DNA from: Bacillota bacterium
Lineage (GTDB): Bacteria; Planctomycetota; UBA8108; UBA1146
Direction: 5' to 3'
Assembly (NCBI GenBank): GCA_003973385.1
Contig: QNYK01000062.1
Span: 17,763 to 81,762, forward strand
Length of the DNA: 64,000 nt
The position numbers and the translations under genes were made by a program. The notes beneath the pieces were generated by a model that saw only the letters and a list, made by a program, of their open reading frames with translations, was not told the origin of the DNA and did not search any database. Below, piece after piece: positions 1-8,784 of this stretch. Within the stretch, counting starts at the first letter, position 1; every line of letters starts with the position of its first letter.

Positions 1-2385
1 TCGATTTCTCCTGGTGGATTTCTGGGAGAACTCCTCGCCATGCGCTCGCACCGGGTGATCTGCACCGACGATGGGGCTCCCATCGACCTCGCTGAGTGGC
101 TGGCCATGGCGCTGCCAGGCGCCAACGTGGGATCAAAACTGCATCATCGTCTGCAGTGCTGGGGTGCAGGAAGTCCCTCCATCTGGGAGCGCATCCTGAT
201 CGGGAGGGTCGTTGCTGGTGATCTGGCCCACGACGGTCGGCGCTGGATCTGGCAGCAACCGAACTCCCATCCGGAAGATCGCTGGCGGGATCGGGTTGTC
301 GAGCAGGTATTGCACCTCGAGGAAAACAATCGGTCAATCCTGGAAGCCCTCGCCATCGTCGGCGCTCCTGCAACAGCATCAGAAGTGGCCACTGTTGCGG
401 GCATCGATCGTGGACTGGTTCCGTCGGTGGTCTCGGGGCTGGTTCAGAAGAACTGGATTCGCCTCGATGGGGCACTTCACTGGCGAGAGCCGTTTCAGGC
501 AGAAGGGGTGCTGGTGGCGATCGATCCCGGTCGCAGGAAGCTGATGCACGAGAGGGCAACGGGACTTCCTCAGCGCGATGCTCTGGATCGAGTGCGCCAT
601 GAGATGAGTGCGGGGAATACCGATCAGGCGGCTCTGTTGCTGGAACCGTGGTTCGAAGATGAGGCGAAGCGCACCAGAGATGCTGTCAGGTTGGCCAGTG
701 TGCTGACACCGCTGGTCGATCTGCTCAGGGACCACACTCAGGCCAGGTGGGCAGATTTGCTGGGGCAAGTCGAGGATCAACTGGGAAACGCGGCCCAACG
801 AGATCGTGCATGGCGAGTTGCAGCCAACTGGCATCAGCGCGGCACCCTGACCGCGTTGCGATTGGCACGCCTGAGAGCCCACACGACCCGTCGCGATGGA
901 GATCCCCAGCAGGCGCTAGAGATTCTCGACGACGCCTCTGAATCGTCGCCCAGTCAAGAACACGAGATCGAGCGTGAGCGGATCCTGGTCGCGATAGAAC
1001 GGTCTCGTATCCTCAGAGCACTGGCGCGCCGAGGAGCAACATCGGCTCCGATACTGCAGGTGGAGGTGGGTGAAGACGCACAGGATCTGGTCGAAGAGGC
1101 TCTCCTGGAACGTTGTCGATGTGCACTGGCAAGAGGCGCAAGGCTACAGGCCATCGACCTCGCGCGTCAGGTGATCGATTCCCCAGCAGCAGAAATCCGG
1201 GTGCGCCACATCGTGGAAGCGCAGTGTCTTCGTGCGCGGGCGATGGAGGACCTGAGATCCTTGCGGATCTGGAGTCGCTGGCACCGTCACCTGTGCCTGA
1301 AGGAGTTGAGGCGAGAGGGTTCCATCGTCGCGGGGATCCAAGCTGCTGAAGCATCGCTTCGACTGGGAGAGGGAGCGCTGGCACTCTCTGAAGTCACCGG
1401 ACTGATCGAGCAAGCGAGACTTCATTGCCGGGGACAGTTGCCCCGGGCCCTGTTGCTGATGGCTCGCTGTGAGTCGGGTGCGGGCTGGATACGCGCTGCT
1501 TCTCGTTGCCTCGAGGAAGCCCTGACCCTTGACGGATCTGCAGGAATCGTCGCCTGGGAGGGGAATCTGCTCGTCGCAGCTTCAGAATGGGCGGCGGGTC
1601 GTCCCAGCACCGCACGTCAGATTCTCGAAGCCACACCCGTGCATCGAGCACCTCATGAGAAGGAGTCGGTCGACGTCCATGGGCGTCACCTGATTCTCGA
1701 GAGCCGATGTGCATTTTCGATGGGGAATCCCTCCGAAGCGCTGAGCATCCTGGATCGGGGCATCACTTCATTGCGACTGCGCGGAACGGATCGAGACCTC
1801 GCGCCGTTACGTCGAGAGCGCGCCAGCTTGCTGGAGCGCCTCGGACAGAGTGCGATGGCCCAGACGGAAAGGCGCCGGATCGCCGCCGGAGTGATTCCGG
1901 AACCGGGAACCGATCCGGAGCCCGTCGGATTTCGAAGGGCCAGAAAAGCTCTGGATAGACGCGGAGTGCTGTTGAGGCGACGTCAGCATCAGGAGGCCAA
2001 CAGGTACCTCGAAGTGGCCGCGCTCGACGCCCTGCGTCTGAGGGCCCAGCCGATGTCGACCTTGCTGACGCTCGAGCGGAACAACGAAGCGGCCCCGGCG
2101 GAAAAGGAGCGAATCGCTCTCAGTGCCTGGAGGAGGCTGTTGAAACTGGAATCACGTGAGGGCCACGCGGCCGTGTTGCTGTGGTGGGCGAAGGCCAGGG
2201 AAGAAGCGGGAGACGATGTGGCGGGCCAGCGGCTGCGCCAGGCGGCTCTCCGCGAGGTCGATCGATGGCGGCTGCATAGCCCGGCAGGGACACGGTGGCG
2301 AGAACTGGCAACGCTGCTCGGCGTCGCAGACCTTGCCTCGGGATCAGTTTTCGACATGGGTGGCCGAAGCACCTCACTGGCGTAG
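1..2385 (+). CDS. TPR/alpha-solenoid-rich protein, 3' part (possibly the C-terminal half of a STAND/AAA ATPase or kinase-type regulator); truncated at window start
   Basis: The frame is open from base 1 through the ATG at 40 to a stop at 2385. The protein is helical and Ala/Leu/Arg-rich with TPR-like repeats. The upstream in-frame codons (SISPGGFLGELLA) suggest the gene starts outside the window. Confidence 0.6.
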   Translation, partial: SISPGGFLGELLAMRSHRVICTDDGAPIDLAEWLAMALPGANVGSKLHHRLQCWGAGSPSIWERILIGRVVAGDLAHDGRRWIWQQPNSHPEDRWRDRVVEQVLHLEENNRSILEALAIVGAPATASEVATVAGIDRGLVPSVVSGLVQKNWIRLDGALHWREPFQAEGVLVAIDPGRRKLMHERATGLPQRDALDRVRHEMSAGNTDQAALLLEPWFEDEAKRTRDAVRLASVLTPLVDLLRDHTQARWADLLGQVEDQLGNAAQRDRAWRVAANWHQRGTLTALRLARLRAHTTRRDGDPQQALEILDDASESSPSQEHEIERERILVAIERSRILRALARRGATSAPILQVEVGEDAQDLVEEALLERCRCALARGARLQAIDLARQVIDSPAAEIRVRHIVEAQCLRARAMEDLRSLRIWSRWHRHLCLKELRREGSIVAGIQAAEASLRLGEGALALSEVTGLIEQARLHCRGQLPRALLLMARCESGAGWIRAASRCLEEALTLDGSAGIVAWEGNLLVAASEWAAGRPSTARQILEATPVHRAPHEKESVDVHGRHLILESRCAFSMGNPSEALSILDRGITSLRLRGTDRDLAPLRRERASLLERLGQSAMAQTERRRIAAGVIPEPGTDPEPVGFRRARKALDRRGVLLRRRQHQEANRYLEVAALDALRLRAQPMSTLLTLERNNEAAPAEKERIALSAWRRLLKLESREGHAAVLLWWAKAREEAGDDVAGQRLRQAALREVDRWRLHSPAGTRWRELATLLGVADLASGSVFDMGGRSTSLA

Positions 2386-2431
2386 AATCTCACAGAGGCA
2401 GACAACTACCGATCGGGAAAGAGGAGTCGAG

Positions 2432-4228
2432 ATGCTGAGAAGCCATACCTGTGGTGAACTTCGAGCCGCACATGTTGGCCAGGAAGTCACCCTTGTCGGC
2501 TGGATTGATACCGTGCGTGATCACGGGGGACTGCGCTTCATCGATCTTCGAGATCGATATGGACGCACGCAGGTGACGTTGTCCCCGGACTCCATCGATG
2601 TCAACTCGCTGGAATCCCTCCGTTCTGAGCAGGTGCTTCAGGTGGTGGGCCGAGTCGAGACACGTCCCGATGGAATGAAAAACCCGCGTCTGGAAACCGG
2701 TGAGATCGAGTTGATCGGCACCACTGCTTCGATACTGGGAGACTGTCCTCCGCTCCCCTTCGATTTCTCTCGCGGCGACCAGGTAAATGACGAACTGCGC
2801 TTTCAGTACCGTTTTCTGGACATGCGCCGAGCCGAGGTTCAAAAGCGCTTTCAATTGAGGTCGGATCTTCAGCATGAGATCCGTAATTACCTGCACCAGC
2901 GGCGATTTATCGATCTTGAAACGCCGATGCTGACAAAGAGCACGCCGGAAGGTGCCCGCGATTTTCTGGTTCCGAGTCGACTCAATCCGGGTGAGTTGTA
3001 TGCGCTTCCCCAGTCTCCTCAGATCTTCAAGCAACTCTTCATGGTTGCCGGATTCGACCGTTACATGCAGATCGTTCGTTGTTTCCGCGACGAGGACCTG
3101 CGAGCGGACCGACAGCCTGAGTTCACGCAACTCGACCTTGAAATGGCATGCGTCGAGGAAGATGACATCATGGAGCTGCTCGAGGGGCTGATGGCTCATG
3201 TCGTTCAAGCACTCACCGGCAAACAGGTCGAGACTCCATTTCGCCGCATCTGCTACGAGGACGCGCAACTTCGCTATTCGAGTGACTCACCCGACCTCAG
3301 AAGTGATCTGGAGATCTTTGAGCTCTCCGATCTGGCGCTTGAGATGGGATTCAAGGTCTTTTCGGGGGCTGTCGAGGCAGGGGGTGCGGTCCGCGCCATC
3401 CGTGTGCCCGGTGGGGGTGAATGGTCGCGCAAGGAGATCGAATCGCTCGAGGCCATCGTCAAGAACCAGGGTGCAGGAGGTCTCGCCTGGATGAAGAGGA
3501 GTGATCAGGGCCTGGCAGGTCCTGTCGCAAGATTTTGCGAGAACGAAGCTGGCGCAGCGCTCGTCGAGCGAAGCGGTATGGAGGTGGGAGATCTGTGCTA
3601 CTTCGTAGCAGACGCCTCGAAGCGCATCGTGATCAACTCACTGTCATTTCTTCGCAAGGAACTGGCGAATCGCCTCGGCCATCTGAAACCAGGTGCCCTC
3701 GAGTTCTGCTGGGTCACGGAATTCCCCCTCTTCGATGAAGATGAAGAGAGCGGCCTCCCGGTGCCCTGTCACCACCCCTTCACATCGCCAAATCCCGAGG
3801 ATCTGGAGCGACTCGAATCGGCGCCACTGTCGGTTCGCGCTCGCGCGTACGACCTGGTTCTCAACGGCTTCGAGGTGGGTGGTGGAAGCATCAGGATTCA
3901 CCAGAGAGATCTCCAGGAACGAGTTTTCGAGGCGATCGGGCTGAGCCACGAAGAGGCGCAGAGTAAATTCAGTTTCCTGCTGGAGGCCCTGAAATACGGG
4001 GCTCCACCACATGGAGGTATCGCTCTCGGGATCGACCGCCTGGTCATGATCCTGGCGGGGGATGAGTCGATCCGTGAGGTGATCGCCTTTCCCAAGACGC
4101 AGCGCGGCACTTGCCTGTTGACGGGGGCACCGACCGGTGTCTCCGATGCTCAACTCGACGAGGTGGGGCTGCAATTGGCCCCCATCGATGAGCCAGATGC
4201 TGAGCCGAACGAGGGCGAGAACTGCTGA
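2432..4228 (+). CDS. aspS: Aspartate--tRNA ligase
   Basis: Starts MLRSHTCGELRAAHVGQEVTLVGWIDTVRDHGG; class II motifs are present (FRDEDLRADRQPEFTQLD, GGIALGIDRLVMIL). ATG at 2432 follows an AGAGGAG SD; the longer track ORF from 2156 is an over-extension. Confidence 0.97.
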   Translation: MLRSHTCGELRAAHVGQEVTLVGWIDTVRDHGGLRFIDLRDRYGRTQVTLSPDSIDVNSLESLRSEQVLQVVGRVETRPDGMKNPRLETGEIELIGTTASILGDCPPLPFDFSRGDQVNDELRFQYRFLDMRRAEVQKRFQLRSDLQHEIRNYLHQRRFIDLETPMLTKSTPEGARDFLVPSRLNPGELYALPQSPQIFKQLFMVAGFDRYMQIVRCFRDEDLRADRQPEFTQLDLEMACVEEDDIMELLEGLMAHVVQALTGKQVETPFRRICYEDAQLRYSSDSPDLRSDLEIFELSDLALEMGFKVFSGAVEAGGAVRAIRVPGGGEWSRKEIESLEAIVKNQGAGGLAWMKRSDQGLAGPVARFCENEAGAALVERSGMEVGDLCYFVADASKRIVINSLSFLRKELANRLGHLKPGALEFCWVTEFPLFDEDEESGLPVPCHHPFTSPNPEDLERLESAPLSVRARAYDLVLNGFEVGGGSIRIHQRDLQERVFEAIGLSHEEAQSKFSFLLEALKYGAPPHGGIALGIDRLVMILAGDESIREVIAFPKTQRGTCLLTGAPTGVSDAQLDEVGLQLAPIDEPDAEPNEGENC

Positions 4229-4405
4229 AGTGAGAGAGGTCTGCCCCCGGAGCGCGTTTTTTTTCACAACAACCCTGTAATTCGGGGTTTCCGACTTGCC
4301 ATCAGACCCCTGTACGGTGTATCCATCGGAGTTCCCAGAGGCCAGAATTGGCCGATCTACCACACCAGCATGCAGTGATCTGAGGAATCGAGAAGGAGGA
4401 CCGAC

Positions 4406-4915
4406 ATCGCCGAGCAGACCAAGTACCGGATCATCGACAGGCCCGCACCGGGGCAGGTACGCCTCATCGACGACGAGGGCAACCAGGTCGGTGTTGTTGA
4501 GCTGAATGCCGCGCTGGAAATGGCGCAGGAACGAGATCTAGATCTGGTCGAGATGAACCCCAATTCCGATCCGCCATTGTGCAAGTTGATGGATTTTGGC
4601 AAGTTCAAGTACGATCAGTCAAAGAACTCGAAGCAGGTGCAAAAGGTCCGCAAGATCAAGGAAGTGAAACTGAGGCCCAAGACAGAACGACACGATCTGG
4701 ATGTCAAACTGAAACGAGCTCGGAATTTCCTCGAAGATGGCCACAAGGTTCTGGTGACGATGGTTTTCAGGGGGCGTGAACAACGGCACCCTGATCTGGG
4801 CCGAGATGTGCTTCTCAGGTTCTTCGGTGAACTCGAAGAACTGGCAAAGATGGAACGTGAGCCGGTACAAGAAGCAAGAAACCGGATGGCGATGGTGCTG
4901 GCAAAGAAGAAATGA
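4406..4915 (+). CDS. infC: Translation initiation factor IF-3, starting at a non-canonical ATC codon
   Basis: The IF-3 N-domain (YRIIDRPAPGQVRLIDDEGNQVGVVELNAALEMAQERDLDLVEMNPNSDPPLCKLMDFGKFKYD) extends upstream of the first ATG at 4520. An in-frame TGA lies at 4376-4378, and no ATG/GTG/TTG lies between it and the IF-3 homology. A strong SD (AGAAGGAGGA, 4391-4400) sits 5 nt before ATC at 4406. Confidence 0.9.
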   Translation: MAEQTKYRIIDRPAPGQVRLIDDEGNQVGVVELNAALEMAQERDLDLVEMNPNSDPPLCKLMDFGKFKYDQSKNSKQVQKVRKIKEVKLRPKTERHDLDVKLKRARNFLEDGHKVLVTMVFRGREQRHPDLGRDVLLRFFGELEELAKMEREPVQEARNRMAMVLAKKK

Positions 4916-4961
4916 GCGATCCCCCTCCCTGTGAGGGTGACGCGCCTGGAAAGGGGCCCCG

Positions 4962-5165
4962 GTGGCCAGAAAAACTCACAAGCCGCACAAGGGCCTGCAG
5001 AAGCGGGTCAAGGTGACGGGAACCGGAAAGATCAAGCGCCACCGCGCTGGAAAAAGCCATCGGATGGGACCCTGGAACGCAACCAGGGTTCGTCGCGGTC
5101 GCCGATCAGAAATCTGCGCAGATTGCGACGCAAAGGTGATCAAAGCACTGCTCGGGATCGGCTAG
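4962..5165 (+). CDS. rpmI: 50S ribosomal protein L35 (GTG start)
   Basis: MARKTHKPHKGLQKRVKVTGTGKIKRHRAGKSHRM matches the L35 pattern, and the position between infC and rplT agrees. Confidence 0.9.
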   Translation: MARKTHKPHKGLQKRVKVTGTGKIKRHRAGKSHRMGPWNATRVRRGRRSEICADCDAKVIKALLGIG

Positions 5166-5318
5166 TTGCCAGATCCGTGGTGCGTAGCGTGAGAAAACTG
5201 TTACTAACATCGCGCCGGATGGCGCACCGGCCGGCAATTCCAGGGATGACGGACCCGTAAGTCCCGAGCGAATCGATCTTGATTCCTCCTGCGCGTTGCC
5301 CACGGAAAGGGAAGTTCG

Positions 5319-5675
5319 ATGGCACGGGTACGTTTTGGCGTCGCTCGTCACCGCAAACAGAAGCGGATTCTCAGAAAAGCTAAGGGGTTCTTCGGAGCCG
5401 CAAGCCGGCAGTACCAGACTGCCAAGCAAACCATCATCCGGTCTGAAGCCTTTGCGACACGGGATCGGCGGGTTCGAAAGAGGATGATCCGGCGTCTCTG
5501 GATCACACGGATCTCTGCAGCTTGTGGTCAGAACGACATCTCCTACAGCCGTTTCATTCATGGACTCAAGTGTGCCAAGGTGGATCTGGACCGGAAAATG
5601 ATCTCCGAGTTAGCGATCCGTAACAACGAGGCCTTCGTTGCGCTCGTCGGGATTGCCCGCGGCACGCAGCAATGA
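5319..5675 (+). CDS. rplT: 50S ribosomal protein L20
   Basis: MARVRFGVARHRKQKRILRKAKGFFGAASRQYQTAKQTIIRSEAFATRDRR...INAA-like 'WITRISAACGQNDISYSRFIHGLK' is typical of L20. Confidence 0.97.
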   Translation: MARVRFGVARHRKQKRILRKAKGFFGAASRQYQTAKQTIIRSEAFATRDRRVRKRMIRRLWITRISAACGQNDISYSRFIHGLKCAKVDLDRKMISELAIRNNEAFVALVGIARGTQQ

Positions 5676-6679
5676 GCGAGGGATCCCAGGTGGATCTAGA
5701 AACCATCCAATCCGAGGCCTTGCAGGCGATCGAGTCAGCGTCAGACGCCTCAGGATTGGAACTGGTTCGCGTTGGCGTGCTTGGCAAGAAGGGTTCCCTC
5801 AAGCAGATTCTCCGCTCCCTGGGTCAATTGCCTCCTGAGCAGCGCGCTTCGTTCGGGGCTCGCGCAAATGTCGTCAAGGACACTGTCGAGGCTGCACTGG
5901 CGGCGGCACGGGAACGCCTTGGGGGCCCTTCTGCAGCCTCTGCCACCTCGCGGGGGATCGCCCAGACGGATGTCACTCTTCCCGGTCGAGTTCCACATCG
6001 TGGCAGCAGGCATCCGGTACAACTGGTCGCCTCGAGGATGATCAACATCTTCGGCAATCTCGGTTTCCAGGTCGCTGACGGCCCCGAGGTGGAAGACGAG
6101 TGGCATAACTTCACCGGCTTGAACATCCCGGTCGATCACATCGCCCGGGATCCCGCAGAGAATTTCTTCCTCGAGGACGACCTTCTGATGCGCAGCCAGA
6201 CCTCCACTGTCCAGGTTCGCGTCATGGAGAGTACGCCTCCGCCATTGCGTATCATCGCACCTGGAAAAGTGTTTCGACCCGATACCGTCGATGCGACCCA
6301 TTCCTACATGTTCAACCAACTCGAAGGTCTCGTCATCGATGAGGAGATCAACTTCGGGCACCTCAAAGCGACCCTCTTGAGTTTTTTCCAGCAACTACTG
6401 CAGGAAGAAGGAATGAAGTTGAGGTTGAGGCCATCATTTTTCCCCTTCACCGAGCCCAGTGCAGAAGTAGACCTGTTCTGGCGCGGTGATTGGATGGAGA
6501 TGGGAGGCTGTGGGATGGTCGATCCGAATGTCCTGGAAGCGGTCGGTATCGACCCAGAAAAGTGGACAGGGTTTGCATTTGGTCTTGGAATCGAGCGGGT
6601 GGCGATGGCTTCCTACAACATTCCAGATATCCGTTACCTCTACGAAAATGATGTCAGGTTTCTCCAGCAATTCTCCTGA
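5672..6679 (+). CDS. pheS: Phenylalanine--tRNA ligase alpha subunit
   Basis: Class II aaRS motifs (HPVQLVASRMINIFGNLGFQVADGPEVEDEWHNF, FGLGIERVAM). ATGA overlap with the rplT stop. Confidence 0.97.
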   Translation: MSEGSQVDLETIQSEALQAIESASDASGLELVRVGVLGKKGSLKQILRSLGQLPPEQRASFGARANVVKDTVEAALAAARERLGGPSAASATSRGIAQTDVTLPGRVPHRGSRHPVQLVASRMINIFGNLGFQVADGPEVEDEWHNFTGLNIPVDHIARDPAENFFLEDDLLMRSQTSTVQVRVMESTPPPLRIIAPGKVFRPDTVDATHSYMFNQLEGLVIDEEINFGHLKATLLSFFQQLLQEEGMKLRLRPSFFPFTEPSAEVDLFWRGDWMEMGGCGMVDPNVLEAVGIDPEKWTGFAFGLGIERVAMASYNIPDIRYLYENDVRFLQQFS

Positions 6680-6715
6680 TGGAGATGGGCAACATAACAA
6701 CCGGGAGTATATGTA

Positions 6716-8776
6716 ATGAAGGTGTCGCTCGACTGGTTACGAGATCATGTGGAGATGGATCTCCCTGTCGAAGATGTAGCGTACAAACTCACAATGTGTG
6801 GTCTCAATTGCGAGGCCATCGAAGCGAATGGGACGGACCATGTCCTCGAACTCGAGGTGACATCGAACCGTCCAGATCACCTGGGTCATCGCGGCGTTGC
6901 CAGGGAACTGGCCTGTATCCTCGATGTACCACTCAAGCCGCTGGGGCTGGACTTTCCAGAGGTCGCGAAGGACACGGTCGGAAACGCGCTCGATGAAGTC
7001 ACCAGTATCGAAGTGGATGATGACGATCGCTGTGGCAGGTACACCGCCAGGGTTGCCTTCGATGTCGATGTCGAAGCCAGTCCTGACTGGTTGATTCGAC
7101 GCCTGGAAGCGATCGGCCTGAGGTCGATCAATATCGTCGTGGATTTGACCAACTATGTCATGATGGATCTCGGGCAACCACTCCATGCGTTCGATCTCGA
7201 CCTGCTTGAGGGGCCAGAGATCATCGTCCGACGTGCTCTCCGCGGAGAACATTTCGACGCCATCGACGGAACAGAGCTGGAACTCGACTCAGACGATCTG
7301 GTGATCGCAGATTCTTCCAGGGCCGTGGCGTTAGCCGGTGTCATGGGGGGAGCACAGACCGAGGTCAGTGGAACTACACGTCGAATCATGCTCGAAAGTG
7401 CCTGGTTCGATCCTGTCCCGGTTCGTGAGACTTCTCGACGTCTTGGACTCACCAGTGACTCTTCGCACAGATTCGAGCGACGTGTCGATGTCGATGGTGC
7501 AGATATCGCTTCGCGGCGCTTCTTCCATCTGCTCTGTAGAGAGACTGACGGTAAGGTTCTGGCCGGATGCATGGAAACCACTCGTGTTGGCCTCCTCGCA
7601 ACCCCGCCAGCGGTGGCCCTTCGACCTCAACGCATCGAGAAGATTCTCGGTGTTGCGGTTCCGATCGAGGAGATGAACAGCATCCTGGTGGCTCTCGGAT
7701 TCGAACGGGTTTCAGAATCCGCCTCTGAGAGCCACTGGGCGGCTCCCTCCTGGCGTGCCGATTGCACCCGGGAAATCGACCTCATCGAGGAAATCGGGCG
7801 TATCCACGGACTCGACAGGGTCCCTGATTTCAGTATGCATGTGCGGGTGATCCCCGAGGATCAGCAAGCGCTGTTGATCGAACGCACCAAATCACTGCTG
7901 GAAGGCACTGGTCACCATGAAGCGCTGACCTTCTCATTCGGCGAGGAGGGGGCCCTGAAGGATCTGGAAGAGTGGTGGTGTATCGGCGATCCGTGGGTGG
8001 TGAGGAACCCTGTTCGAGTCAATGAGGGGGTGCTGCGTCGCAGCCTGTTGCCGGGATTGCTCTCATGTGTGCGAGGTAATCGCCTCCACGGTGTCGATAG
8101 GGTGCGCCTGTTCGAGGTGGCCCGGGTATTCCATCGCAGAGATGGTATCGACAGGCCAGTCGAGAAGTTGCATCTGGCGTGGGTCCATAGCATTCATGAT
8201 CCTGTTGCTGGTGCTGATCCATGTCGAGAGATCCGAGGGATTGCGGATGCAGTGCTGGAGATGCTCAGGCTCGACAACTCAGCACGAAGTTCCATGACAT
8301 GGAATCCGGTTTCGGGAGGCTCTGGAATGCTGCCAGAAACCGCTGCTGCACTCGACCTGTCGAGCGAGAGGCTCGGATTGCTCGGTGCTGTCTGCATCGA
8401 TGGAGTGTCCGGTGAAACGTGGTGTGGAGAGATGGATCTCGGAACCCTGATCGACCACGCCAAGTTCAGTCATCGCTACAGCGAGTTTTCTCGTTACCCC
8501 GGAGTGCGCCGAGATCTCAATATCGTGGTCGAGGAATCGGTCCTCTGGAGAGACATTTCTTCCGAGGTGGAATCAGCCCAGCTGGGTCACTTCGAGGAGT
8601 TGACGTTTGTCGATGTTTACCAGGGCAAGCAGGTTCCCAGGGGTCAAAAAAGCGTCACCTTTTCGATGGCGTTTAGAGCTTCCGATCGTTCATTGACCCG
8701 TGAAGAAGTGGACGAATCGATCGATGGATTGATGCAGAGGCTCAAGAGCCGCTTCCAGGCCCAACTTCGAACCTGA
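6716..8776 (+). CDS. pheT: Phenylalanine--tRNA ligase beta subunit, compact form lacking the N-terminal EMAP/OB-type tRNA-binding domain
   Basis: MKVSLDWLRDHVEMDLPVEDVAYKLTMCGLNCEAIEANGTDHVLELEVTSNRPDHLGHRGVARELA; B3/B4 and C-terminal FDX-ACB-type sequence are present. The N-terminus runs straight into ELEVTSNRPDHL. Confidence 0.95.
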   Translation: MKVSLDWLRDHVEMDLPVEDVAYKLTMCGLNCEAIEANGTDHVLELEVTSNRPDHLGHRGVARELACILDVPLKPLGLDFPEVAKDTVGNALDEVTSIEVDDDDRCGRYTARVAFDVDVEASPDWLIRRLEAIGLRSINIVVDLTNYVMMDLGQPLHAFDLDLLEGPEIIVRRALRGEHFDAIDGTELELDSDDLVIADSSRAVALAGVMGGAQTEVSGTTRRIMLESAWFDPVPVRETSRRLGLTSDSSHRFERRVDVDGADIASRRFFHLLCRETDGKVLAGCMETTRVGLLATPPAVALRPQRIEKILGVAVPIEEMNSILVALGFERVSESASESHWAAPSWRADCTREIDLIEEIGRIHGLDRVPDFSMHVRVIPEDQQALLIERTKSLLEGTGHHEALTFSFGEEGALKDLEEWWCIGDPWVVRNPVRVNEGVLRRSLLPGLLSCVRGNRLHGVDRVRLFEVARVFHRRDGIDRPVEKLHLAWVHSIHDPVAGADPCREIRGIADAVLEMLRLDNSARSSMTWNPVSGGSGMLPETAAALDLSSERLGLLGAVCIDGVSGETWCGEMDLGTLIDHAKFSHRYSEFSRYPGVRRDLNIVVEESVLWRDISSEVESAQLGHFEELTFVDVYQGKQVPRGQKSVTFSMAFRASDRSLTREEVDESIDGLMQRLKSRFQAQLRT

Positions 8777-8784
8777 TCAGCGGA

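Noticed and set aside
2390-3268. 292-aa minus-strand ORF opposite aspS
   Set aside because: Antisense to a highly conserved synthetase; no motif support.
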